Of a DNA stretch of 64,000 bases, positions 7,052 to 16,827 are shown piece after piece. The position numbers were made by a program, and so were the translations under genes. The notes under the pieces are model-generated. The model was not told where the DNA came from and made no database searches. It saw only the letters and a program-made list of their open reading frames with translations. This DNA is from Bacteroidales bacterium UBA4179 (GTDB lineage: Bacteria; Bacteroidota; Bacteroidia; Bacteroidales; Dysgonomonadaceae): NCBI GenBank assembly GCA_002381125.1, contig DFUT01000026.1:9598-73597 (forward strand), in the 5' to 3' direction. The first letter of the stretch is position 1; each line of letters begins with the position of its first letter.

Positions 7052-10000
7052 ATGGCTCAAATTTACGATAACATTCAAACAAAATTTACTGAAGGCTTAA
7101 AGGGCATCATTTCTAATTCTCAAGTAAAGCGGGTCGATTTTTGCGTTGGTTATTTCAATTTGCGTGGATGGGAAATAGTTGTCAATGAAGTAGATTCCCT
7201 TCAGGGCTCTTTTGTTTTCGAAAACGATAACAATGTTTTCCGTACTTGTCGTTTGCTTATTGGAATGCAGCGACCCGGATTGGAGTTGATCAAAAAGTAT
7301 ATGAATTATCAATCCGATAATTTGCCAGACAGTGAAGAAGTTAAACTTTCCAAAAGGCAAATTGCCGACGATTTCCGCCAACAACTTATTATTGGTAAAC
7401 AAACCAATAAAGATGAAGAGAATCTTCGACGTCTCTCTTCGCAATTGAAAAATAAAAAAGTCTGCATTAAGCTTTATTTAAGAGAACCACTTCATGCCAA
7501 ACTTTATCTCGCTTATCGGCCCGATGACAAATTCAATCAAATTCAGGCTATCATGGGTAGCAGCAATCTTACCTATGGTGGACTTAATGGTCAGGGTGAA
7601 TTAAATGCCGGATTTAGCGATAGTGATCATGCCGAAAAATTGGCTCGGTGGTTCGATGACCGTTGGGATGATCGATTTAGCCTCGACATTTCCGAAGAAT
7701 TAGCTGACATTATCGACAACAGTTGGGCTGCCGACAAAGTCATTCCTCCTTACTACATCTATCTTAAAACGGCCTATCACCTCAGTCGCGAAGTTCGTAA
7801 TAGTATAAGCGAATTTTCTCTGCCTTCTATGTTCAAAAAAGAATTGCTCCCTTTTCAGGAAACGGCCGTTAAATTGGCAGCGCGTCATTTGGAAAAAAGA
7901 AATGGGGCAATGATTGGCGATGTCGTTGGTTTGGGTAAAACCATTACGGCTTGCGCAATTGCCAAAGTTTATGAATTGAATTATTCCTGTTCCACTCTCA
8001 TTCTTTGCCCTGCTAATTTGCAGGAAATGTGGAAAAAATATGTTTTCAAATACGATCTAAAAGCCGATATCCTCTCGATTGCTAAGCCTATAGATAAAAA
8101 ACATATTCGCCACTACGACCTCGTTATTATTGACGAAAGCCATAATTTAAGAAATAGCACGGGCATTCGTTATCAAGGCATTAAACGCCTTATAGCTTCT
8201 CAAAACTGTAAAGTCTTAATGCTCACCGCTACTCCCTACAATATGGATTTTAGCGACTTGGCTAATCAACTTAAACTTTTCTTGAAAGAAGATACCGATT
8301 TGGGCATTCAGCCAGAACATTATATTCGCAACATTGGTGGCGAAATAGAATTCGCAAAACGACACGAAGACTATATTCGAAGCATTAATGCTTTCGAAAA
8401 AAGTACAGAACCTGACGATTGGCGTGAGTTGATGCGACTTTTTCTGATAAGAAGAACGCGCACCTTTATCAAGGAAAATTATGCGAAGGAAGATGAATTA
8501 AATAGAAAATATCTCGAATTTAGGGATGGTACAAGGTCTTATTTTCCTGAAAGAATACCAAAGTCTATTTCCTTCCCTACTAAACAGGGCGATCAGTTCG
8601 AACAACTCTACTCCGAACCTGTTATGGACAAAATGGCTCAATTAAGGCTGCCTCGATATGGCTTAAGTAGATTCCTAAAAGATGATTTAACCTCGATTTC
8701 CGCTTCCGATAAGGAAATCATTGCAAATCTTTCTCGTGCCGGACAACGAATGATGGGATTTTGCCGTACCAATTTCTTCAAACGTATGGATAGTAGTGGA
8801 CTTTCTTTTTTAATTTCGCTTTATCGTCATATTCTCCGTAATACTGTTTTTATCTATGCCATTGACAATCAGCTCCCTTTGCCTATCGGCGTAGAAAGCG
8901 ATTTCTCTGACGAATTGCTTGATGATGAGGATATCGAAAATCAAATGTGTGATGAAAATCAAAGCCAACTCATTAAAAAAAAGGATAAATCGCATTTTTT
9001 CTTTTCTTCCTCTTCAGACGATTATCAGTTAATGGCTGAAAAATATTATCGTTCTCTCTCCACTTCTTCGCATAATGCCAAATGGCTTGATAGCCGTTTT
9101 TTCAAGCCCAATCTGAAACAATTTCTTATTGCAGACAACAAGTTGCTGCTTCAAATCATTGATTCTTGCAAGGTATGGGATGCGGATAAAGATGAAAAGT
9201 TAAATACTTTATTCCGCTTATTGGCCGTTGTTCACCCTAACGAAAAAATAATTGTTTTTACTCAATACTCCGATACAGCTCAATATATTTTTGACCAACT
9301 CAAATTACGAGGCTTACGACAAATACAATGTGTTACCGGCGATACTCCCAATCCTACACAAATTGTTGAACTTTTTTCTCCGGTTAGCAACAATGTAAAA
9401 AACATTCCCCCTATTGAAGAACAATTACGTGTTATTATTGCTACCGATGTGTTAAGCGAAGGACAAAATCTTCAGGATGCTCATATTGTTGTGAATTACG
9501 ATTTACCGTGGGCTATTATTCGCCTCATCCAGCGTGCCGGTCGTGTCGATCGTATCGGACAAAAAGCCGACAGCGTGATTTGCTATTCTTTCTTCCCTGC
9601 CGAAGGGGTTGAAAATATCATTCGCCTGCGCCGTCGTCTTTCCGATCGTATAAATCAAAATGCAGATATCGTTGGAAGTGATGAAATTTTCTTCGAAGGC
9701 AACGAACGGAACCTTATTGATATTTATAATGAAAAAAATGGCATTCTCGATGATGATGATGATGCCGAAGTTGACTTGAGCTCCAGAGCTTTTCAGATTT
9801 GGAAAAATGCTACCGATGCAAATCCTCAACTCAAAACCATTATCCCTGCTTTAAGTAATGTGATTTATTCGACAAAACAAAACAACGATGCGCCTATCAA
9901 CGAAGGTGTCATTACCTATGCCAAAACTCCGAATGACAATGATATGTTGATTTGGATGGACACAAAAGGGGAGGTAATTACCTATTCTCAAAGTGTCATT

Positions 10001-10435
10001 CTCAAAACAATGGCTTGCACTCTCGACGAACCGGCTTTACCTCGCCTCGACAATCACCACGATCTTGTGGCTCAATCTATCGAACAAATCAATATGCAGG
10101 AAATCAGAACAGGGGGCACATTGGGACGTCGTTTCAGCACAAAATATCAGGTTTATACCAAGCTTGAAAAATTCTGCAAAAATCCCGATAACGAATTGTT
10201 TGTTACAGATAGCCTCAAATTGGCAATGGACGATATCTACAACTATCCTTTGCAGGATAACGCTCGTATTTTGTTGAATCGACAGATCAAAAAAGGTGTT
10301 CCTGATCTGGAATTGGCCGAATTAGTGGTCGAATTGCGTAATGAGGACGAACTTTCTATTAAAAACAACGATGAGAACACTCAACAAAATAAGGATCCGC
10401 AAATTATCTGCTCGTTAGGGTTGCGTAATATTTAA
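7052..10435 (+). CDS. PLD nuclease-SNF2 helicase fusion of a restriction/defence system
   Basis: In this 1127-residue protein the N-terminal 200 residues form a phospholipase D-type nuclease module with H148-A-K150 followed by the G169-S-S-N cluster. One HKD-type motif is visible, so the active form may be a dimer. A superfamily 2, SNF2-type helicase follows: GDVVGLGKT (Walker A, K296), DESH at 361-364, TATP near 392, the C-terminal FTQYSDTAQ strand, and QRAGRVDRIGQ from residue 827 (motif VI). The methylase gene begins 9 bases after its stop. The pair fits ATP-dependent restriction or DISARM-like defence; DrmA and DrmB genes are absent. Motifs look complete. Confidence 0.85.
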   Translation: MAQIYDNIQTKFTEGLKGIISNSQVKRVDFCVGYFNLRGWEIVVNEVDSLQGSFVFENDNNVFRTCRLLIGMQRPGLELIKKYMNYQSDNLPDSEEVKLSKRQIADDFRQQLIIGKQTNKDEENLRRLSSQLKNKKVCIKLYLREPLHAKLYLAYRPDDKFNQIQAIMGSSNLTYGGLNGQGELNAGFSDSDHAEKLARWFDDRWDDRFSLDISEELADIIDNSWAADKVIPPYYIYLKTAYHLSREVRNSISEFSLPSMFKKELLPFQETAVKLAARHLEKRNGAMIGDVVGLGKTITACAIAKVYELNYSCSTLILCPANLQEMWKKYVFKYDLKADILSIAKPIDKKHIRHYDLVIIDESHNLRNSTGIRYQGIKRLIASQNCKVLMLTATPYNMDFSDLANQLKLFLKEDTDLGIQPEHYIRNIGGEIEFAKRHEDYIRSINAFEKSTEPDDWRELMRLFLIRRTRTFIKENYAKEDELNRKYLEFRDGTRSYFPERIPKSISFPTKQGDQFEQLYSEPVMDKMAQLRLPRYGLSRFLKDDLTSISASDKEIIANLSRAGQRMMGFCRTNFFKRMDSSGLSFLISLYRHILRNTVFIYAIDNQLPLPIGVESDFSDELLDDEDIENQMCDENQSQLIKKKDKSHFFFSSSSDDYQLMAEKYYRSLSTSSHNAKWLDSRFFKPNLKQFLIADNKLLLQIIDSCKVWDADKDEKLNTLFRLLAVVHPNEKIIVFTQYSDTAQYIFDQLKLRGLRQIQCVTGDTPNPTQIVELFSPVSNNVKNIPPIEEQLRVIIATDVLSEGQNLQDAHIVVNYDLPWAIIRLIQRAGRVDRIGQKADSVICYSFFPAEGVENIIRLRRRLSDRINQNADIVGSDEIFFEGNERNLIDIYNEKNGILDDDDDAEVDLSSRAFQIWKNATDANPQLKTIIPALSNVIYSTKQNNDAPINEGVITYAKTPNDNDMLIWMDTKGEVITYSQSVILKTMACTLDEPALPRLDNHHDLVAQSIEQINMQEIRTGGTLGRRFSTKYQVYTKLEKFCKNPDNELFVTDSLKLAMDDIYNYPLQDNARILLNRQIKKGVPDLELAELVVELRNEDELSIKNNDENTQQNKDPQIICSLGLRNI

Positions 10436-10444
10436 ATCTGTTTC

Positions 10445-13400
10445 TTGTCTATGAATCGTACCAATTTCAACAATTATATCCGACAAAATGATTTTGTCAA
10501 TTTTTTCAACGAACTCGGCTGGAATCACGTCGCCAAATCCGATAAAATCAATCCGATCATTATTGACCAATTCAATTTTGATATTATCCCCGTTGCCGAC
10601 AAACAGGGGTTCAAAGCTCTTGTTTGTTTCACCGACGAATTCCCTCAACAAAGTGTCCGAAAAAAACTCGACTTGCAGCTTCGTAAGTACTTTCATTATT
10701 ATATCCTCATTTTTGTCAAGCAGCATTCCGAGCATCAATTCTGGATGATTCCTGTTAAAACAATAGAAAAACGCGACCTCATAACTCTCGAATATGCTTC
10801 CGCCGATAAAGCGGATTTCCTTTTTAGCAAACTGCGCGACTTCTCTTTCTCTCTCGAAGAAGATACCAATATTATCGATGTTACGGCACGCGTTCACAAA
10901 GCTTTCGAAGTCAATTCCGAAAAAATTACTAAAGACTTTTATACTGGTTTCCGCAAACAGCACAATTCGTTTGTCAATTTCGTTCAGGGAATTCCGGACG
11001 ATGCCGACCGTAAATGGTTCTCTTCCGTTATGCTCAATCGGCTGATGTTTTGCTATTTTATTCAAAAAAAAGGCTTCCTCAATTTCGATCCCGACTATCT
11101 ACGTCATAAACTCCAATGGACTAAGCAGCAACAGGGCGTTGACCAATTTTATGGAACGTTCTACAAAGCTTTTCTCACCCACCTGTTTTTTGGCGGTCTC
11201 AATGCGCCTCATCACGATGCAGATTTTCAAAACGTGTTTGGTCGTATTCCCTACCTCAATGGAGGCCTTTTCGACCGCCACCAATTGGAAAACAAATACG
11301 ATATCGACATTCCCGATAAAGTTTTCGAAGATCTTTTCGATTTTTTCGATAAATGGCAGTGGCATCTCGATACCCGCATCACGGCCTCTGGTAAAGATAT
11401 CAACCCCGATGTGCTCGGCTATATTTTCGAACAGTATATCAACGACCGTGCACAGATGGGTGCCTACTACACCAAAGAAGATATCACCGAATATATCGGC
11501 AAAAACTGTATCCTCCCTTTCCTCATGGACGAAACAGCAAAAACCGATTCAAAAAAACATTTTACTCCCGGCGGATATGTTTGGCAGTTTCTCAGTCAAT
11601 CCGGCGATAAGTATATCTACGATGCGGTCAAAAAAGGAATGAATATCCCCAATATTCCTCCCGAAATTGCCATCGGCCTGGATACTACTCAGCCGGATTT
11701 GCTCCGGCGACGCAGCCAATGGAACAAACCGACCCCCGAACCCTATGCCTTGCCTACCGAAATATGGCGCGAAACCATTGAACGTCGTCTCCGGTATGCC
11801 GACTTGCTCCGAAAAATACGCAACGGCGAAATCGTACAAATCAACGATTTCATTACCTATAACCTCGATATTCGCAGTTTTGTCGAAGATGTGCTGAACA
11901 CTATCCCCGACCACCTCTTCATAAAGCATTTCTATGCAGCGCTGCAAAATGTCTCCATACTTGATCCCACTTGTGGCTCAGGGGCTTTTCTCTTTGCCGC
12001 GCTCAATATTCTCGAGCCGCTTTACGAAATCTGCATCTCGCGCATGCAGGAATTCAATGCGCAAAATCCCTTTTGGTTTAAAGAAGAGCTCGCCGAAATC
12101 GACAACAAATACCGAAGCAATATTCAATATTTTATTTACAAAAGCATTATCCTGCGCAATCTTTATGGCGTTGATATCATGCACGAAGCTACCGAAATTG
12201 CCCGCTTGCGTCTTTTTCTCAAAATGGTGGCAGTAGTCGATGTCGATCGACGCGACGAAAATCTCGGGCTAGACCCTCTCCCCGATATCGATTTCAATAT
12301 TCGTTGTGGCAATACACTCATCGGATATGCCACCCATCAGCAACTCGATAAGGACCTGGTCGAAGGCGATATGTTTGCCAATCAGGAATTCCGTTCCCGT
12401 ATCGAAGAAGAAATGGAAAAGGTGTCTAATGCTTTTAGCCGCTTCAAATCCATTCAGCTCACCAATGGCGATGATATGCTCTCTTTCAAGCGGGCCAAAA
12501 CCGATCTAAATTCCCGTCTCGCCTTGCTCAACGACGAGCTTAACCACCGTCTATATGCCGCTACTGCCGCCGGGTCAATACTCGCTTACGACGATTGGCT
12601 CGCTTCCTATCAACCCTTCCACTGGCTGGCTGAATTTTACGAAATTATTCAACATAAAGGCGGCTTCGACGTCATTATCGGTAATCCTCCTTATGTGGAA
12701 TATGCAAAAGTATCGAATATATATAAAATTAATAATTTTAAAACTGAAAAATCTGGGAATTTATTTGCATTTATAATGGAAAGAGTTGTTTCAATTTTAA
12801 AAAGAAATGGATATTTTTCATTTATTATTTTAATGGCATCAATAACTACTCAAAGAATGAGTTATTTAAGAAATTTATTATTAAACAATTTTAAAAACAA
12901 TTACTTTATTAATCTTGCTGGAGATTGGCATCCTGGTAAATTGTTCGAAGGTGTAAGAAGTCAATTTACGATTTATACAGGCAACAATATTGGAAAAGAA
13001 ACCAAAGTATATACAAGTAATTACATAAGATGGTTCAACTCAGAGAGAAATAATTTAATGATATCAAAGTTCTCATACATTCAAAATTCTTTTATATCAA
13101 AATACGATGTTTTTCCAAAATTTGGAAAAACATTTGATGCAAATATTTGGTGTAAAGTTGAACAAGATAATGTGCCATTAATTGATTATTTCAAAACTAC
13201 AGGTAAAGAACTACTATACAGAAATGCAGGGATTGCTTATTATTTAATAGCAATTAATTTTTCTCAATCATTTACAATAAATGGAATTAATTATAAATCA
13301 TCAACTTTAAAATCAATATTTACTGAAGATTATAAATACAGAGATTCATTAATTGCAATATTAAACAGTAACCTTTTTGCTTGGTATTATTTTTGTTTTT

Positions 13401-13741
13401 CCGATTGCTATCACCTAACGAAAAAAGATTTTTCAAGATTCTTTATTAAAATTGATAATATCTTAATTAATAAATTAAGCCCTTTAACTTCAGAATTAAT
13501 GAATTCGATTAATCAAAACAGTATTTTAAAGAAAACAATCTATAAGACAAAAGGTGAGATAATATATCAAGAATTTTATCCAAGATTTTCTAAACCTATC
13601 ATTGATGAAATTGACAAAGTATTGGCACAGCATTACGGCTTCACCGAGGAAGAGCTCGATTTCATTATCAACTACGATATCAAATACCGGATGGGCAGCG
13701 AACTCTCCGACAACGATAACGAAGAAGATGAAACGGAATAA
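10445..13741 (+). CDS. Eco57I/DrmMI-type N6-adenine DNA methylase with its own target-recognition domain
   Basis: The 1098-residue protein has a large helical N-terminal region, then an N6-adenine methylase core: SAM-binding motif I DPTCGSG at residues 507-513 and catalytic motif IV NPPY at 747-750. After NPPY come about 300 residues that should be the target-recognition domain. The last 40 residues (DKVLAQHYGFTEEELDFIIN) are the typical C-terminal helix of Eco57I-like enzymes. It presumably methylates self DNA while the helicase-nuclease attacks unmodified DNA. The start follows 9 bases after the helicase stop. The recognition-domain segment is much richer in A and T than the rest, suggesting a swapped module. 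No frameshift is seen. Confidence 0.88.
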   Translation: MSMNRTNFNNYIRQNDFVNFFNELGWNHVAKSDKINPIIIDQFNFDIIPVADKQGFKALVCFTDEFPQQSVRKKLDLQLRKYFHYYILIFVKQHSEHQFWMIPVKTIEKRDLITLEYASADKADFLFSKLRDFSFSLEEDTNIIDVTARVHKAFEVNSEKITKDFYTGFRKQHNSFVNFVQGIPDDADRKWFSSVMLNRLMFCYFIQKKGFLNFDPDYLRHKLQWTKQQQGVDQFYGTFYKAFLTHLFFGGLNAPHHDADFQNVFGRIPYLNGGLFDRHQLENKYDIDIPDKVFEDLFDFFDKWQWHLDTRITASGKDINPDVLGYIFEQYINDRAQMGAYYTKEDITEYIGKNCILPFLMDETAKTDSKKHFTPGGYVWQFLSQSGDKYIYDAVKKGMNIPNIPPEIAIGLDTTQPDLLRRRSQWNKPTPEPYALPTEIWRETIERRLRYADLLRKIRNGEIVQINDFITYNLDIRSFVEDVLNTIPDHLFIKHFYAALQNVSILDPTCGSGAFLFAALNILEPLYEICISRMQEFNAQNPFWFKEELAEIDNKYRSNIQYFIYKSIILRNLYGVDIMHEATEIARLRLFLKMVAVVDVDRRDENLGLDPLPDIDFNIRCGNTLIGYATHQQLDKDLVEGDMFANQEFRSRIEEEMEKVSNAFSRFKSIQLTNGDDMLSFKRAKTDLNSRLALLNDELNHRLYAATAAGSILAYDDWLASYQPFHWLAEFYEIIQHKGGFDVIIGNPPYVEYAKVSNIYKINNFKTEKSGNLFAFIMERVVSILKRNGYFSFIILMASITTQRMSYLRNLLLNNFKNNYFINLAGDWHPGKLFEGVRSQFTIYTGNNIGKETKVYTSNYIRWFNSERNNLMISKFSYIQNSFISKYDVFPKFGKTFDANIWCKVEQDNVPLIDYFKTTGKELLYRNAGIAYYLIAINFSQSFTINGINYKSSTLKSIFTEDYKYRDSLIAILNSNLFAWYYFCFSDCYHLTKKDFSRFFIKIDNILINKLSPLTSELMNSINQNSILKKTIYKTKGEIIYQEFYPRFSKPIIDEIDKVLAQHYGFTEEELDFIINYDIKYRMGSELSDNDNEEDETE

Positions 13742-13956
13742 TGCCTCTGCCATGCATGCCTTTTGTATCAAAGATGGTGTCTCTGCTGCCTTTGCAGGCC
13801 TGATTATTTATCTGCGCCCGCAAATCAAACCAAACGAGGAATCCTTTAACCGGATTGTTGTTGTCTGAAATTTTATTTTCCATTTATTAGTTGTATTTTC
13901 AATTCATTTTCAAATAAAATCCAACTTTTTAGTGGATATTGTCCAAACTTTTTTAC

Positions 13957-13964
13957 TAATTTTG
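13957..13964 (+). promoter_or_regulatory. -7 promoter element before the toxin gene
   Basis: TAATTTTG matches the TAnnTTTG -7 consensus 10 bases before the toxin ATG, implying a very short leader. A TTG lies at 13939-13941, somewhat closer than usual for a -33 element. Confidence 0.45.
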
Positions 13965-13974
13965 CGTTATAATA

Positions 13975-14316
13975 ATGGCAACCAAAAAAGAAATTGAAAA
14001 ATTTCTCGAACAAATAAAAGTCGGAGTAAATTCAGGAGTGTATTTGCTCATGGTTGAAGACAGAGAAAAAAATGCACAGGCATTGCTCGATTTGGATATC
14101 ACGCCCGACAAACGAAAAGAAATCATACTCAGTCTCAAGGCCGAAGACTTTTACAAAGAAGAAGAAAAATATATCGGTGAGTATTCAATGTACTCATTCG
14201 GAAAGTTGGTAAAAAAAGTGGAAGTATATATCAAAATTACCAAAACAACTCAAAATGTTATCTGCATTTCGTTTCACAAAGCAGAATTCTCCATTACCTA
14301 TCCCTTTCAAACTTAA
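13975..14316 (+). CDS. mqsR: MqsR-like toxin of a type II toxin-antitoxin pair
   Basis: The 113-residue protein follows the MqsR pattern: an N-terminal helix with many Lys, ALLDLDITPDKRKEIILSL, the family-typical LKAEDFYKEEE, a central EYSMYSFGKLV segment, then VEVYIKIT and NVICISFHKAE, which match the VYLKIT...LIVSF strands of E. coli MqsR. MqsR proteins are RelE-fold mRNA interferases that cut at GCU. The toxin gene precedes the antitoxin by 14 bases, the toxin-first order also found in E. coli mqsRA. The assignment rests on motif spacing seen by eye. Activity on RNA is family knowledge. Confidence 0.75.
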   Translation: MATKKEIEKFLEQIKVGVNSGVYLLMVEDREKNAQALLDLDITPDKRKEIILSLKAEDFYKEEEKYIGEYSMYSFGKLVKKVEVYIKITKTTQNVICISFHKAEFSITYPFQT

Positions 14317-14330
14317 AAATTAAAACAATT

Positions 14331-15329
14331 ATGTCCATGTTAAGTCCTATAACCGGAAAGCCGATGACCATTCACCGCGAAAAGCGACAAATGACTTATC
14401 GCAAAGAAACTTTCGAGGTCTGTTTCCATACGTGGTATTGCGAAGAGTCCGGTCGGGAATTCGAAGACGATACCTTTGCTCAGCTCAATTACGATCAGGT
14501 AATCAACCAGTATCGCGAAAAGCATAATATCCCTTTCCCCGACGAAATCAAAGCCATACGCGAGCAATACGATTTATCCGCTACGCGCATGTCGCAGGCG
14601 TTGGGCTTTGGCGACAATACCTATCGTCAGTACGAGGCAGGCGAAATACCCACAGAAGCCAATGCCCGATTGATCCAATTGGCAGCTAACCCCGATGATT
14701 TTCTCCAATTGCTGAAGCTGGCAGATCTCCCGAAAAATATTATGAAAACTGCATGTGAGAATGCCGAAAAATTGATCAGGGAGAAAGATAATTCCAATTC
14801 GTCTATCGTGTCTTATTTCTTTCAACCCAACATCCGAAATCGTTTTACCGGTTTTCAAAAACCCTCTTTCGATAAATTCACCGAAATGATCGTTTTCTTC
14901 TGCAACAGCCAGCACCCTTGGAAAACCAAACTCAACAAACTGCTTTTTTATGCCGATTTTGCTTTTTTCAAATTACATGGAGTTTCTATAAGCGGAGCAA
15001 CTTATTGCGCCATTTCATTGGGCCCTGTTCCGGACAATTTCAATGCTATTTTCGACTATCTCGTCAAGAAAAATATTCTGAAAGTGGAGTATAAAAGTTT
15101 TTCCGACGATGTAGTAGGTGAGAAATACCTTCCAAACAAAGAATTCGATTTCACCCTCTTTTCGCCTGACGAATTAGCCATCCTTCAATCCATTGATGAC
15201 AGATTCCAAAAAACCGGAACACAAGAAATAATCAAACTGAGCCACATGGAAACTGCCTGGATTCAAAATAAAGAAGCATCTTCTGACCCCATTAGTTATT
15301 TCTTCGCTTTCGAATTGAAAAATGCTTAA
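14331..15329 (+). CDS. mqsA: MqsA-like HTH antitoxin fused to a Panacea (DUF4065) domain
   Basis: The 332-residue protein starts with a short MqsA-like N-terminus (SPITGKPMTIHREKRQMTYR), in which the usual zinc cysteines are reduced. A Cro/XRE helix-turn-helix follows at about residues 75-110 (LSATRMSQALGFGDNTYRQY). From about residue 175 it carries a Panacea/DUF4065 domain (KLNKLLFYADFAFFKLHGVSISGATY to LGPVPDNFNAI). Panacea is a versatile antitoxin domain found with many unrelated toxins. The protein should bind the upstream MqsR-like toxin and repress the operon; which domain neutralises the toxin is open. Confidence 0.8.
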   Translation: MSMLSPITGKPMTIHREKRQMTYRKETFEVCFHTWYCEESGREFEDDTFAQLNYDQVINQYREKHNIPFPDEIKAIREQYDLSATRMSQALGFGDNTYRQYEAGEIPTEANARLIQLAANPDDFLQLLKLADLPKNIMKTACENAEKLIREKDNSNSSIVSYFFQPNIRNRFTGFQKPSFDKFTEMIVFFCNSQHPWKTKLNKLLFYADFAFFKLHGVSISGATYCAISLGPVPDNFNAIFDYLVKKNILKVEYKSFSDDVVGEKYLPNKEFDFTLFSPDELAILQSIDDRFQKTGTQEIIKLSHMETAWIQNKEASSDPISYFFAFELKNA

Positions 15330-15497
15330 GCTTTATAGTAATTATCTATCATTTTAATTTCATGCAAATTTTTTGTTGCGTTGCAAATACAATGAAGGCC
15401 ACTATCTTGTGTCAAAGAAAACAAAGTAAACTGTTGGTTCATTTATTTCTTTGCGCCATAAAAAAAACCTATCGATAAACATATAAAATATTTTCCT

Positions 15498-15986
15498 TTG
15501 AATATCCCTGAATCCCAACCCATTCACCTGCAATACCTCGGAAATGCCGATTTATTGCAACTTCCTAAGACAGCTTTTTTATGCAGCCGGCATATTTCCG
15601 CAAGTGCCGTTCTCAAATGTTACGATTGGGCTTCCGAGCAGCGTCGTCAAGGAGTTTGTGTCATTGGTGGTTTCCATTCCCCGCTCGAAAAAGATGTCTT
15701 TCAGATACTTATCAAAGGCAGTCAGCCGCTCGTCATGGTATTGGGTAGAGCTATGTACAAAAACCTGCCCGAAATTTATCAAACAGCTCTCCTCCGAAAA
15801 CGACTATTGATAGTTTCCGTTGCACCATCCACCCTTCGACACTCAACGCAATCTGCTTTCAAACGAAATAAATACATTATTGAAAATGCCCAAAAAATAG
15901 TTTTTGGTTGGCTCGATCCGCTCGGAGAGCTCACCAAACTATATGAAAATTATAAATCATCCGACAAACAAATCACAATCCTTTAA
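15498..15986 (+). CDS. Short DprA/LOG-type Rossmann-fold protein
   Basis: The 162-residue protein resembles the Rossmann-fold core of DprA (DNA processing) or LOG-like proteins: KTAFLCSRHIS with the start of the fold, then VCVIGGFHSPLEKDVFQILI, PLVMVLGRAMY and ALLRKRLLIVSVAP. It lacks the long N- and C-terminal parts of true DprA. No ATG is available near the start; TTG at 15498 follows an in-frame stop and is the best candidate. DprA-like single-domain proteins are common near defence genes. Its ligand is unknown. It closes the accessory region before tRNA-Ser. Confidence 0.6.
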   Translation: MNIPESQPIHLQYLGNADLLQLPKTAFLCSRHISASAVLKCYDWASEQRRQGVCVIGGFHSPLEKDVFQILIKGSQPLVMVLGRAMYKNLPEIYQTALLRKRLLIVSVAPSTLRHSTQSAFKRNKYIIENAQKIVFGWLDPLGELTKLYENYKSSDKQITIL

Positions 15987-16557
<571 letters not shown>

Positions 16558-16638
16558 ATTAAAACGAATGCAAAGGTACAATTATTTTTGAAATAAAATA
16601 AATTTCCCTTACGATCAAGTATAAAGAGAGAAGCATCG

Positions 16639-16800
16639 GTGAAATCCCAATCAAAAAACAGGCGGCATAGCAAGGTCGCTTTACAGTTTCCGGGAAGAAG
16701 CATCTATAAGATTGCTGCCAAAAAACGGGCGATTTTCTATGCTGAGGAAATTGACAATGAGTGTCGTATTCGGATCGAATGCATGAAAACGCAAAATTAA
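16639..16800 (+). CDS. Possible 53-residue basic protein
   Basis: A GTG-started frame encodes 53 residues rich in Lys and Arg (containing VALQFPGRSIYKIAAKKRAI and FYAEEIDNECRI) and ends 27 bases before the DEAD-box helicase. The residue pattern looks protein-like, with a basic N-terminus and an acidic middle. I do not recognise the family, there is no ATG, and the -7 element of the helicase gene lies just after its stop. Confidence 0.3.
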   Translation: MKSQSKNRRHSKVALQFPGRSIYKIAAKKRAIFYAEEIDNECRIRIECMKTQN

Positions 16801-16804
16801 TTCG

Positions 16805-16812
16805 TACCTTTG
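16805..16812 (+). promoter_or_regulatory. -7 promoter element before the DEAD-box helicase
   Basis: TACCTTTG fits the TAnnTTTG consensus and lies 15 bases before the helicase ATG. Confidence 0.5.
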
Positions 16813-16827
16813 CATAAATAGAATATT

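Noticed and set aside
10415..11065. A 216-residue minus-strand open frame at the start of the methylase gene
   Set aside because: It lies entirely across the end of the helicase gene and the N-terminus of the methylase, which are both well supported; no motif is visible.
13742..13974. Open frames between the methylase and the toxin gene
   Set aside because: They are short, overlap each other on both strands and have no ribosome-binding site. The segment reads as a promoter-bearing gap.
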